Shown in pieces: positions 1-11,104 of a DNA stretch of 64,000 nt (its first letter is position 1; each line of letters begins with the position of its first letter). The stretch lies in the NCBI GenBank assembly GCA_963691655.1, contig OY829326.1, positions 116,223,388 to 116,287,387 on the forward strand. Direction: 5' to 3'. The notes under the pieces are model-generated. The model was not told the origin of the DNA. It made no database searches and worked only from the letters and a program-made list of their open reading frames with translations. Source of the stretch: Toxonevra muliebris. Lineage: Eukaryota > Arthropoda > Insecta > Diptera > Pallopteridae. The translations under genes were made by a program, and so were the position numbers.

Positions 1-355
1 TATTCCTCCTGAATGATAGCCCATAAGGTCGCCTTATTTGAAGGTTTTTGCGCTGCCACAACCCTTTTTAAAATACTCTATAGATTTTCTATATGGTTTA
101 AATATGGACTTTGGGCTGGGCACTCGAGAATTCTTATTCTGTTCTCATTTAACAAAGACTTAACTGCCCGATATGTGTGTTTCGGCTCGCTATCATGCTG
201 AAAGATCCAACCCAAAGGTAAATTTTCACCGTATCCTCGGAGAAGATGATTTTTAAGGATGCCTTTGTACTTTTCTTCAGTAATTTTGCTATCGATATAT
301 CTGCTAACTCCAGATGAAATGAAACACCATCAACACCATTTTAAGTGGTTTTTTG
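1..355 (-). pseudogene. Tc1-like transposase C-terminal remnant at window edge
   Basis: Read on the minus strand, one frame gives a run typical of the Tc1 DDE catalytic region. It contains GWIFQHDSEPKHTYRAVK (the second catalytic Asp in the HDSEPKH context), then ECPAQSPYLNHIENL, the usual SPDLNPIENLW block with the final Trp codon replaced by a stop. Upstream in the same frame FISSGVSRYIDSKITEEKYKGIL matches the region between the first and second Asp. The frame runs off the left edge, so the true C-terminus is outside the window. Upstream of about 355 the frame contains stops and similarity fades. It is a dead copy and probably lies in the same large intron as its neighbours. Confidence 0.75.
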
Positions 356-556
356 TGTTGCAAATTGTGAAATGATTTGAATTTTTTGTGGTCTCTATAA
401 CGGGACAGCTCAAGCGTGATGAGATTTCAAAATTACTCAAAAGTAAAATTTTTTCCCCGGATACTTGAAAATATATTTTACACATCAAACATTTTTGTTG
501 GACAAACAAAAAATTGCTTGCATAACCGCCGCATAATGAATAAGTGTTGTCTAAAT

Positions 557-2529
557 TAGGGTGGCCAAATTTTTGAACCGCGAAATCAGTACATTAGACG
601 TTGGAAAGCAGTGAAAATCAGTACAAACCAGTACAGTTTTTTTTTTTTTTTTTATTACCTAGTAATTTCAATGTAATATAGTGGTATAAATATCCTTAAA
701 CTTTTTCTCCGATTTTGTGTGTTCATTTTATATTTGTTTCAGCAGACAATAGGTCCATTCCCGTACTACAACGCGGGTGAACGCGTTCGCCCAAAACAGC
801 CCAGAAAGCATTCCTGCACACAAAAAACTTGCAAATCAGAGCAGAGATGAGAGAGTAATTGTCTTCTTCTTCTTGTAAGAAATAGCCCGCACTTTTTTTC
901 TTTTGTTCATTTTTGTGTATCAGAGAGAGCATTTTTCGTTTACTCTCAGTTTATTAGACTTTACCCAAAAAGTACGGGAAGGGACTAAATGTTGATAACG
1001 TATCAGTTTCCATATAAAGAGGATTGTGAGAGCTAAAGACAGTAATAAAATTCAATCAATTAATAACAAATTCCTTTCATTCATTCAACCCTTTAAGGAG
1101 AATGTGTACTTTCCGTGGTAGGAAAAAATCGAGATACTATTCAGGAATTTTTAGAGGACCAGGTTTAGCCGTACGCGTACACATAATTGTACAAGAAAAC
1201 GTTCAGGGAGCTTTAAAATACTCTGACTTACACAAAATGTGTCTCTGTCGACAGAGGAAGGTTCTATTAAAATTTTTTATTATTTAGTATGTTTAATAAT
1301 TTTTTGAAATTGACGACACTAAAAAAAAAGAGCACAAAAAAGTGAGGTTTTCCCATAAAAGTCACAATAGTTTCGACGGTTATGCTTCGATTGTAACAAA
1401 ACAAATCCCAAACGATAAAAGAAAAAACAACAAAGACGTTAATACTCATATTCATGTATACACATGTGTGCGAACTAGTGTCCGACCGAATATTCGGTTT
1501 CGGTTACGGTTTCGGTCAAAAATACGGGTTCGGCTAAGTTTCGGTTTCGGCAAAAAGAAGAGTTCCATATTCTATGACAAAAAAGTGGAGCTTATCCCCC
1601 GTAAAATTCGTATAAGTTAAAGTAATATTAAAAGTAACTATCGATTTTTATTTAAACAACTACAGTACATAGTACTGAAACTTCTTCGAATTTTACGGGG
1701 GGTAGGATCCATTTTTTTGCCATACTTTCTTCGGCAAAGTTGATCAGAATCAAATATATAGAATTTTTCTGTCAACGTACTTTTAAAAAAAAATGGTACG
1801 CCCGAATGTACATGGATATTTTTTTTTTTTTTAGTTTTTATTAAAAAAAAAATGGTCACAAGCAATAACAACACAACTCGAGTTTTGTCGAATTCGAGTT
1901 ATTATCATAATTTGAATCTTCATGTCCGTTTTCATATTGCGTCAGAATTTTATGACTATCGGTTCAGTGGTTTACGAGATATTAGGGCGGAAAAATATCA
2001 CAACTCAACCTGATTACTCTTAGCACTTGAACCTTTGAAGTGCTCTCCTGTAAAATAAAAAAAAAAACACACTTAGGCTGTTATGCCTTGTGACCACACA
2101 TATATATTAAAAAGTTTCGGTTTCGGTTTTAGCCGAATATTAGAAAAATGACCGAAATTCGGTTTCGGTTTCGGCCGAAAAAGTCGGTTTCGGTCGGACA
2201 CTAGTGCGAACATGCTGAGAGGGCTAAAAAAAACCGACTTTTTTTCAAGTAAATATTGCTTTTCTCCTCTCGATAGCAGTAACGCATATGTATTTTATTT
2301 GGTGAACAAACAGAAAAAGAAACAAACAGTGTGAGACTGTCTGCAAAAACGATTTTAAGACCATTCAGGTTAATCACAAAAATTCTTAAGATATTAATTT
2401 GAAAAAACCAGTACAAAATACAAAAATCAATTCATTTTCGTACTGATTTCGAGATTTCAAAGTATCAGTATTTAAAAAAAAATCAGGACATGTCCTAATC
2501 AAATCGGTACTACAAATCCGGCTGCCCTA
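557..2529. mobile_element. TA-flanked DNA transposon with imperfect terminal repeats, host of a nested hAT-like element
   Basis: The left end GGGTGGCCAAATTTTT and the reverse complement of the right end GGGCAGCCGGATTTGT face each other and are both bordered by TA (557-558 and 2528-2529). The subterminal regions also match: GAAATCAGTAC and CAGTAC motifs near 584-640 recur inverted near 2408-2460. No transposase is visible, so it is non-autonomous. A 728-bp element with its own 8-bp duplication sits inside it (1476-2203), so this outer element is the older one. A segment near 755-910 recurs at 21230-21345. The superfamily is uncertain. Confidence 0.5.
1476..2203. mobile_element. hAT-like non-autonomous element, 728 bp, with 8-bp target duplication GTGCGAAC
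   Basis: The ends are perfect 15-bp inverted repeats TAGTGTCCGACCGAA (left) and its complement (right). The element is flanked on both sides by GTGCGAAC (1468-1475 and 2204-2211), the 8-bp duplication expected of hAT-type insertion. Both ends are loaded with direct copies of CGGTTTCGG and close variants (1493-1555 and 2115-2195), a subterminal repeat pattern of the kind that transposases bind. An internal inverted pair built on CCCCCGTAAAATTCG lies near 1596 and 1690. No coding sequence is seen. P elements also make 8-bp duplications, so the hAT call rests mainly on the duplication and TIR type. Confidence 0.8.
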
Positions 2530-2914
2530 TAGTTGTAGAAACTAATAATCTGTTACTGCTTTAAGTATTTATCATAGCTTTTGCTGCAAAAGCAAAAACT
2601 CGAAAAGTAAACAAACATTTTTTCTTTTTTTTTTTAATTGATATTCAAATTTTTTTTAATGAATGCAAGTTTTTATATAATCTTGAAATTAATCATTTTC
2701 TTTGGACTTAACTTTTCTTGCCATATTATTTCTAGGGGGCCTGGAGCCAGCTGGGGGGGGGGGAGGGCCGTGCCCCCCCCCAGGCCCCTACCTAGTTACG
2801 CCAATGGCTACTAATGGTACCGCTAAATAACATTATAAAAAATTCTTGGATTTTATTTTTCAAACTCAGCATAAAATATTATTCTAGTGACTTAATTATG
2901 TGACCACAAGTGTA

Positions 2915-2945
<31 letters not shown>

Positions 2946-4065
2946 CAATTAAAAAAAGATGACTAAATTTATGACTACATTAAAAGAAAAAACTTCTCAG
3001 AAACCCCAAGTATATGAAAAGGCTAATCTAGTCATATTAGTGGCGTAATTTAAAAAACAAAAGGATAATTATTTTACTCTTATTTAAAAATTTAGAGAGC
3101 ATCAATTTTAAAAAACTTCAAACACTCAATTCGTATACATATGTATATAGCTTGAATTTCTCTACCTTGAAAATTAAAAATTGAAGTTCTTCAAAATCTG
3201 CTCGTGTAGAAAATCTGATCATTATTGCCTGTCACGCGCATGAATGGGCTTGTGTTCATTTGAAGTAGGTGGCAATAATAAATAAAAGTTTTAGCTTTGC
3301 ACATTTATATAAGCACATGTCAAAAAAAAATAGAAATAAAAAAGAATAGCTATAGTACAAAGTCTTTATATCTAAAGATATAAAAAAAGAGAAAAAATGT
3401 GTCATATGATTAGGTGTGAGGCATGTGTGTTGTATGACGTCAAAGCTTTTACTAGCACGAATACGAATACAACAGTGGAACCTAAAAATGCTCTTACATA
3501 AGTTTTGTTATTTGATAACTCATCTTTCACCTCTTGACCAATACCTCAAGTTTACTCCAGCAAAGACAACAAGCAATTCGACTAAGTAAATCGCAATTTA
3601 AAAATCACAACACTATTGGTACATAAAAAGAACATAATACAGCAAAAATCAGGCTAACAACAGACTACACCATTCCTTAAGTGAGAGTAAAAAGATACTT
3701 CTCATTTATCCTACCCATAGAGTCTCAAACTCTCTATTTATTTTTGTTTTTTTTTTTTAAAGCAGTTATCGCGATAAAGCTGCGCATGACAAGGAATCTC
3801 AATCCTTCTAGAATCACTACACTTTTGGACAGCTAAGCAGTCTTAAGTTGCTTCAAAGAACTTATGGTAATAAACAGCATCCAACAAGTTAATCATTGCT
3901 GAGTTTCTGTACATAGCAATATTGAACTTAAATTAGCTAGTACGGGATCAATATTAGATCTTAAAACTAAACTGGTATCGGTAAAGATGCCAAAAGAAAT
4001 TAAGTTTGAAACAACAGCCAATAAAAATATTCAACAAATCTTGAAAAACTAAAAAAGAAAAAATG
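2530..4065. other. Non-coding, A/T-rich stretch with a G/C-rich inverted repeat
   Basis: No gene is recognised. Around 2736-2812 there is an imperfect palindrome of G-runs then C-runs ending GGCGTAACTAGG on the minus strand, a sequence typical of hAT-type transposon termini. A second TAGTGGCGTAAT occurs near 3037. The two point away from each other, so they do not bound one element. A 28-base poly-A run lies at 2918-2945. Confidence 0.5.
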
Positions 4066-5541
4066 ATTGTGCCGTAATTTTCGGGTCATCGAAATCAAAC
4101 CGCAACGGACTTTTTTTTTTACAAAATATACCTATCCAATAGCAAAGCCCTCGCTGGGTTTGTAAAAGTTAGCTTGATTTTTTTTATTATTTTTCGTATT
4201 TTTTGAACCTCGGACCATTTTGGGGTCTTTCATATACCCTAACTTAGTATGTATTTCATCATGATTCTTTTTAGAAATGTCGTTAGTATACAAATAAAGC
4301 CATTTTGTGAAGAACGAACCTATATCCTGAAATGCAATTTTTTTGGCTAAATGTTAGAAAAATTAAAATTTTTTGTAATTTTTTTACTTTAATTTCGAAA
4401 ATATTTAAAATATTTAAAATTGCCAATGCTTTTGACGAAAATGTATTAAAATGTACTAGAAGAAGTAATTTATAAAATACAAATACTAAATTGAACTTAA
4501 AGTTTGCTTATTTGCTGGAAAAACATTTTTTGTACGAAATCTTTCAAAAATATGTAGGAAAAGATGAAATAGATAGATACAAGAGAAAAGTACAAACTTT
4601 GTTTTTTCGTTTTTTCTTGACTTAATTATAAAAAAAAAAAAAAATATTTGTATCAAAACATTAGAGACGAGCTCTTTTTGACAATAGACCATTTCCAACA
4701 TCATCATCTGAGTTATCACTAGAGAATTCCATTCCTTCCACTTCTGAAATGAAGGAGAAGTTCATTTTCTCGTTCTTCATTTTCATTTTCTTCGTGTTCG
4801 TATTGAAAAACATGTTTACTCCACCAACATGTTTCGGCTAGTATGGCACTTGAAGCTCGCTTTCCTCTGTATCTGAACTCAAATGACATCGCAGTTTGAT
4901 GATAGCGCTCCCCCTACTCATCTGATTCTGTCGAAAACTGTCGATTGAAGTAATCCAAATGGTGATGAAGGAAGTATATTTTTAGCGAAATATCGACTCT
5001 AATTTTGGAAAAACCATCCAACATTCGTCGGACAGATCCTTTATAATTGGGAGAACGATGTTTGCCTATAAGTCCAACGATGATTTTTCTTATCGACGCG
5101 CACGCAACTATTTCATTGTCTACCAAGGTCCGGTCAAAGTGTTCAGACTTTTCTTCTTCTTGCCAGAAGAAGTGGCTGGAAATTTCAAATATTTTCGAAA
5201 TTAGAATAAAAAAATTACAAAAAATTGTAATTTTTCTAACTTTCGGTCTCATAAATTGCATTTCAGGATACAGGTTTTTCACAAAGTGGGTTTATTTCTA
5301 CATTAACGACATTTCTAAAAAGAATCATGACGACATACATCGGATACATCCGAAAAAAATCGATTTATAGGTCAAAATTGGTGTATATTGAAAACTCCAA
5401 AATGGCCTGAAGTGCGAAAAATACGAAAAATAATAATAAAAAAAAAATCGAGCTAACTTTCATAAACACAGCGAGGATAGGTATATTTAAAAAAACAAAA
5501 AAAAAAGTCTGTTGCGGTTTGATTTTTGGTGCCGCACAGTG
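4066..5541 (-). mobile_element. DNA transposon remnant with about 350-bp terminal inverted repeats and a decayed ORF
   Basis: The segment 4066-4410 reappears inverted at 5182-5541. Shared landmarks include AATCAAACCGCAAC, TATACCTATCC, AAGTTAGCT and TCCTGAAATGCAATTT. The right terminus reads (minus strand) CACTGTGCGGCACC; the left end is more decayed. Between the arms lies a minus-strand coding remnant (separate entry). No target duplication could be fixed with confidence. The structure is that of a full-length transposon with long terminal inverted repeats, now degenerate. Confidence 0.65.
4731..5135 (-). pseudogene. Transposon-associated ORF remnant ('HFLHSHLDYFP' family) with in-frame stop
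   Basis: The minus-strand reading contains LVDNEIVACASIRKIIVGLI, then ISLKIYFLHHHLDYF, then after one in-frame amber stop GERYHQTAMSFEFRYRGK and AETCWW. This order resembles arthropod transposon-associated proteins with the pattern SIKVHFLHSHLDYFPENLG...EEQGERFHQD...RRYQGR...ADYCW. The stop sits exactly where the family has Gln (CAG to TAG). It lies between two long inverted repeats, which supports a transposon origin. I recall the family pattern but not a function or name for it. Confidence 0.55.
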
Positions 5542-5559
5542 TAATCATCTCTGTACTTC

Positions 5560-7100
5560 TAAATATAAAAATTGGGGCTCTAAAAAAGTAAAGCTAATGA
5601 ATCTATCGATTGAAACTCTATGGTGGAAAACAGTTATCGGGCTCTTTTCTGGAAACTTCAAATAAATTTAATTTTTGAAACTTTAGTTAAAAAATTAAGA
5701 TCTAGCTCTTTAGATTTACAGATTTAAATAAACCTCAAATAACCACTAATGTGATTGTCCAAAATCATCTAGTTAACTGCTATAGAACAACGGGGGAAAC
5801 TAACTACCACCTACTGCTGATCTTAGCCGTACTTTATATCTTAACTGAATTCGATGTTAAAGCTTTTTAGTGTACGTATATGATATATGTACAGTATATG
5901 ATAAAAGTACACTAAAAATCTCTCGTATCGGATTAGTTAGTTCATATCCTTAGGCAGATTTCAGCAAGCCATGTCAATGAAAATCAATTTTTCAAGCAGA
6001 ACTTCTTATCAGTGATGGATTTTTCGATACGATCGTACTTTTTTCAGTACACTTTAAGTCTCGGAATTACATGTTCAGCATTTTCAGTACACTTTCACAC
6101 CAAATCCTATTTTTTTTGTTTGGTTTTTTTGTGTGCTTATAGCACAATTTTTTTAATTTTTGTATCTAGTTCCATTACTAAGTATCTACTATGGATTGCA
6201 CAGTATGACAAAAAAAATTTGGATATACTTTTTTTCGAGGTTTGCACGTGTCGTATGTCTAGTCAAGGTGAAAAAAACTGCATACTTAGAATTTTTAATT
6301 GACCCTCAAAATGTGGACTTAGGGCCGAAATACCCATTTTTGATAAGTTGAACCATATACTTGCTCGTAACTTTATTTTTATTTATCCGATGAGTAAGTT
6401 TTTATACTTCATTCAAAAGAGGACATTCAATTGCTTACAATGATATATAAATTGATAATATTTCTTAAGGAACACCATAGTTAGAGAACCAAATACAAGG
6501 AAAATTGAACTTTTTTTTTTACATTTCTTTATTTTTTGTTTACCACTGTATATGTAAAAGTATATGAAAACAAACTGCATTTGATTCTGCTTTCAATCAG
6601 CTATATGTTAATTAAATTTTTTAATTAAATCTTTTGCTTGTGAGGATGAGAAATCTTATTGTTTATGAGAACATATGTTCTCATAAAAAGAAAATGAACA
6701 TCAGTATTGACAGACTAGTGCGAATAATAAAAATTATTACCATCATGAATTTTATTTCGACTAAAACGTAACTAAAAATCAACTGATCAGTTATGTAACC
6801 CTTTGACATCGCCGCTCGTCAGGAAAATAGAAATAAATCTAAGTCGATGGGCACCCGTCGGCGGAAAATCGGTCTCCGCCGTAGCTCTGTGCCGTTTCAT
6901 ACGATTAGGTAAATTAAATTTTTCAGTACACTTTGGGAAGATTTAATACACATTTAAGATTTTATTCAATACGAAAAAGATAAGCACAAATACCAAGTCT
7001 GCCTCTTAATACTAAATTCTATGTCAGATTGTATCTGTCTCAGTGTTGCGATTACAATAGGTAAAATTGTACCTATTGCAGTACAATTCCAAGATGATGA
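5560..7100. other. Non-coding stretch with a perfect 26-bp palindrome
   Basis: No gene is recognised. A perfect 26-bp palindrome is centred at 6674/6675 (6662-6687) with core GAGAACATATGTTCTC. A weaker palindromic cluster of GTACA/ATATG motifs lies at 5870-5920. Short unsupported open frames at 6012-6351 have no recognisable domain. Confidence 0.4.
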
Positions 7101-7104
7101 ACGT

Positions 7105-8440
7105 ACGAACGTAGGTTTTTTTTGAAGTGAAACTTCTTTAGCGAGGGTAAATCGCGTTGTTGCTGCACTCATACGAAACTACTAAGAAACGAAGTTATGC
7201 TGCTGTTAGTGTTTAGCGAACAAGGTCATATGGGGATTGGCTATATACAATCATGCAGAGAGTCGACTTCTCGCAGTTTTATCTCATGTGCTTTAGGCTG
7301 ATGTTACACGGTCAATGTTTTCTATTTTTACTCTTTTTTCATCGTTTTGTTTGATGCCCTGTCACACTATCAGTTTTTTGCTGGATGTTATTTTGTAATA
7401 CTTTTATCTGCAACTATGTTTTTCCAACTAAAAAGTATTTAATTGTATTTTGGAGTGCATAGAAATTTAACAATTAGAATGGAATTGGATAGAAAACAAT
7501 TATAATGACAATATGAGATAACATTGGTGGAAATAGCAACAAATTATACAAAAAATATGGCATTTATATATGAAAAACGCAGAAAAATAATCTTTTAAAT
7601 TTGCGAACTATTAAAATAAGCTGCGGCACTTTGTTACTTGGCCATTGAATTACCATATTTTTATAAAAATTATTAAGTAATTTTTTAAACAGCACTCATT
7701 TTCACAAACAAACAAAAGCCAAAAAACGCAAAGGGTGGCGAAGAAAAAAAAATGTATTTATAAGTTTGTAAAAAGTCTAGTATTTTTCATAAAATATTAG
7801 TATTTTCCAATAAAATGCAACAGTGTATCTGCAGCAACTCCATTTTATTTGAAGTAATGCAGGTTTTTTTTCGTCACTAAAAAAGTTTGAAGTGAAATGT
7901 GTTCATTCTTTCTTTTGCTCAGTGTTCATTTTTCAAAACAACAACAATTTGTAACATCGTGTAACATCGCCCTTAGTGAGAGAGCTTGATTGCATATAGC
8001 TGTTTTCCTCTCATGTGTTATATACGTGTACTACGCCATGTTTGTGCCGATAAGTTTAGAGACTATGAACAGAAAAAAAGCTTCAGAAAATGGAAAGAGG
8101 ATGAGTGCAAAAGCTTCAACAACAACGGTCATGTAAAAAATCTCGTTTTTGTTGCACTTATATGAAACCAGTAAGAAACGAAGCTATGCAGTTGTTAATC
8201 GGATAGATACAATCAAGCAGTGCCGACTTCTCGTAGTTTTATCTCATGTGCTTTAGTGAGAGAGCCGACCAAGTTGCCTGTGTTTGATTGCATATAGCGG
8301 AACTTTCCTCTCTTGTGTTATATTCTTTTACTACGTAGTGTTTGTGCTGATAAGTGTAAAGAGTATAAACAGAAGAAAAGCAACAACAAAATAGAGAGAA
8401 GAAGACTGCAAAAACTTCAACAGAATTTGTTATAAATGTT
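7105..8440. repeat. Dispersed repeat in two tandem units, first unit interrupted by a Harbinger MITE
   Basis: Unit 1 begins near 7120 (AACTTCTTTAGCGAGGGTAAAT, then GTTGCTGCACTCATACGAAAC) and unit 2 near 8120 (GTTGCACTTATATGAAACC). Shared blocks include AAGAAACGAAG, GACTTCTCG, AGTTTTATCTCATGTGCTTTAG and GATTGCATATAGC. Without the 680-bp insertion the period is about 320 bp. The same family occurs inverted at 61000-61375. The nature of the repeat is unknown and no coding capacity is evident. Confidence 0.7.
7296..7972. mobile_element. PIF/Harbinger-type MITE, 677 bp, with TTA target duplication
   Basis: The left end GGCTGATGTTACACGGTC and the reverse complement of the right end GGGCGATGTTACACGATG form inverted repeats with 15 of 18 matches. 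The element is flanked by TTA (7293-7295 and 7973-7975). A repeat copy without the insertion at 61180-61200 reads straight through the empty site (GTGCTTTAGTGAGAGAGC on the minus strand), which confirms both boundaries. GG-ended TIRs plus a three-base TWA duplication are characteristic of PIF/Harbinger. No coding sequence is seen. Confidence 0.85.
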
Positions 8441-8449
8441 TTCTAATAA

Positions 8450-10110
8450 TTTTTAAATAAAGAACAAAGTTTCACTTCTACTGTGAGACATGATTTTTTT
8501 TTTTTTGTTTTTCTTTTTTTTTTTGAGGTACGTTATTGGCAGTCCAACTTTGTATCAAATTAGCATGGAGAATCTATACCAGATGACTGACTTGTTATTA
8601 CGGCTGATTTTAGCATTTATGTTAAAATACAGTTATTGCGACCTTTTATATGATCAAAAAACCTAATGAAAAATGCTATCGCTAGAACCGAAATATTTTG
8701 AGACTCTTCATAAAATAAACCAAGCTTCATTTTTAGCAGATGCTACCATTAACTATTTCTTGTACATGTACCACTGGTGTTTTTATGAGGCACATTTCGG
8801 TATCGAAAAGTACGTTTTACCTCAAATTTTGGTACTTTCAAGAATTTTTCAATCTCAACACTGATGTGTCCCAAAGGTTTCGATGCAATATTGAAATTAT
8901 TTATTTATTGAAATAATCAATGCTTTGAAGTTTTACGAATGCTATCAATTTGGCACAATGTGAGTATCTGTATGTAAGAAAACTTTTTGAAATCACTGTA
9001 CTGAAAACCCTTACATGAACTTATTTTATATGTACCTACGTAAAACCAACAAAATATTTATATAGAGATAAAAAATTCAGCAGGATATATAAATATTTAC
9101 AACAAAAATATTTGGGAAAGCTTCTCAATCAAACAACGAGTGTCTGCCAGTTTTATGCTTTTGTCATTTCTTATTTACATTAATTCAATAATTTGTGCGG
9201 CATATTCTCCATTGATGAAAAAAGGTCATTTGTATTGTATTTGTATTGTTTTAAAGAATAGCAAAATGACGCTCGTGTGTCTACGTGTCTCGTGGCATGT
9301 ACGTCTTGCTTCTTGCTACTTTTCTTGCTTGGCACGTACTCATACTCACACTCTACTTTGATCAACCACATACAGCTCTCACACCTAAATTTCAGTGAAT
9401 TTCGTGTATATATGCAAGAAAAACATGGAAGTTACAAACCTAAATGAAAACTTTTACCAAAAACTTAAGAGAAAAGCTTAAGAGTTCATTGTTTCTCTCT
9501 CGTTGACTCTCTTCTAGCAAATTTGTGTATTGAATAGGATATTTACCATAGTATACACATCTAAAAACTTTGGGACTATAAAATTCCACCCTTGTATTAA
9601 ATTATTTGGGGGCTCGGTTATTCATAAATACTTTGTTCTCGTTAAACTTATGTATGGAAGCATATTGTTTGGGTGAATGAATGTATGTATGTATGAACAA
9701 CACCTTCACCTCGTATGGATTTTTATGTACCTACTATTCATAGATTGTAAAATAATGAAAAGGATTTTTGTATTGCCTTGACCTGGTATGCTCCGGATTG
9801 CATTGCTATCGTATTTAAAGTGAAAATTTTATGCATGAATGCTTAATTTTTGTCTCATCATCATTTATAAAATTTTCTCTGCATTTATTATTCATATTTC
9901 ATCTATTTGACACAACTAGAATTAGATAAAATTTATAAGAAGTATCAATTTGACACATACATATGAGCACAGTTTACAGTATGCCTAACGCTCGTATCTT
10001 TTTACGGACCAAAAACTATATATTTCTACCAAAAAATTTTAAAAAACTGTAAATCGAATTGGAAAAACTGTATCAATTTTTTTCAATAAAAACTGACGAT
10101 CTGAATTGTC
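8450..10110. other. Non-coding stretch
   Basis: No gene or recognisable element. It contains short T-runs (8491-8525) and a small GTATG run near 9683. Open frames here (for example 8673-8864 and 9140-9361) show no domain or coding bias that I can support. Confidence 0.4.
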
Positions 10111-10114
10111 TTCG

Positions 10115-10335
10115 TTGACGACCTCGATAGTCTAGTGGATAGTGCACTAGACTTTCACCATAAAGGTTGCCGGTTCGATTTCTGTCTTGGTCTGGCGGTT
10201 GATTTTTATAAACTTCTTATATTCACTGTCGAGAGTGCCAGACTCTTGTCTCTGGAGACCCAAGTTCGATTCTCGGCTTGGTTATGTTTCTTTTCTATCT
10301 TTCTTTCTCTCTTCCTTTCATTCTTTCATAACACT
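10115..10335 (+). mobile_element. tRNA-derived SINE with two tRNA-like modules
   Basis: The first module starts GACGACCTCGATAGTCTAG, followed by TGGATAGTGCA, an A-box-like region. GCCGGTTCGATTTC at 10166-10181 is a B box. A second tRNA-like module follows at 10222-10283, with stem CCAGA/TCTGG and a second B box AAGTTCGATTCTCGG. The tail is CT-rich (TTTCTTTCTCTCTTCC). A diverged inverted copy lies at 62530-63138. The lack of a clean acceptor stem and the existence of dispersed copies argue for a SINE rather than a working tRNA gene. Confidence 0.65.
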
Positions 10336-10660
10336 AGTTTACAAATTAAAAAAAAAAATTACTGTGCTAAGAATATTATTATTTTTCTTTTTTGTACTTT
10401 GGGCCACTAAACTCGAAAATGGCATCAACAAATTTTTTTATGAATAGGTTTTCGAGATATCATTTTTGAATTTTTTGAGAGAAGACAAGAACCAATATGA
10501 TTGTGAAAAAAAATCTAATATTATTTTTCACGGGAAATGTTACGTGTCGTCCCTAACCTTAAAAAATGAAAAATCCCAAAAAACTTTTTTTCGTGTCTCA
10601 CGTCTCCCAAGTCATCAGAAAACTTTCCACAAAGCTTATTCTCCATCATTAATTTTTTTA

Positions 10661-11102
10661 CACTAGTCAGAGCACTGGGCTAACCGGGCAGCTTTTCTAC
10701 CGGATGTGTTTGGAGATCTTTTCAATATGCTTTCTATTTTCTTGGCTTTCCCAATATTATGTGGTCCTTGTTTTCTTCCCGAACCAGGTTTCCTATCGAT
10801 GGTCAAATTCTCCTGAAACTGTTAAATAACATTGGAAACAGTTTGACGGCAGACCTTCAATTCTTTGGCCAATTTTTTGTAGGACCAATTTGGATTTTTT
10901 GGAAAATTTTTAATAATTTTAAGACGTACTTCTTTTTTTTCACTCATTTTGATCAAACTCACAATAAATCAACATGTTTGTCATTAAAAATAACAACTGA
11001 CATATTTTTCAAAGATAACTAGATCAAAGAAATTTTTAAATTTCACACTCAAAAAAAATTATTAGGTAAAACGTGTGTTAAGATTTTTTCAATCTCACTC
11101 CT
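10661..11102 (-). mobile_element. Tc1-like element copy A, 5' half only
   Basis: The TIR end AGGAGTGAGATTG lies on the minus strand at 11102, bordered by TA at 11103-11104. The transposase reading starts MSEKKEVRLKIIKNFPKNPN and continues WSYKKLAKELKVCRQTVSNV, a helix-turn-helix. A stop codon interrupts before QFQENLTIDRKPGSGRKQGP, and the reading runs to RKAARLAQCSD at about 10665, where similarity ends abruptly. The DDE catalytic half is missing. Copy B (12960-13937) is the same family in the opposite orientation; copy A keeps about 26 bases near the start that B has lost. Confidence 0.75.
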
Positions 11103-11104
11103 TA

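Noticed and set aside
2736..3045. A hAT element bounded by two GGCGTAA-type ends
   Set aside because: The two ends point away from each other and no matching 8-bp duplication is present.
4914..5370. Two overlapping open frames on opposite strands (minus 4914-5282, plus 5047-5370) as separate genes
   Set aside because: Much of each is translation of the long inverted repeat; only the minus-strand part below about 5135 resembles a protein family.
8673..9371. Short open frames as small genes
   Set aside because: No domain, splice context or codon bias supports coding.
10119..10192. Possible functional tRNA gene
   Set aside because: A- and B-box-like sequences are present but the acceptor and anticodon stems do not pair properly and a diverged copy exists at 63.1 kb; it is better explained as a SINE head.
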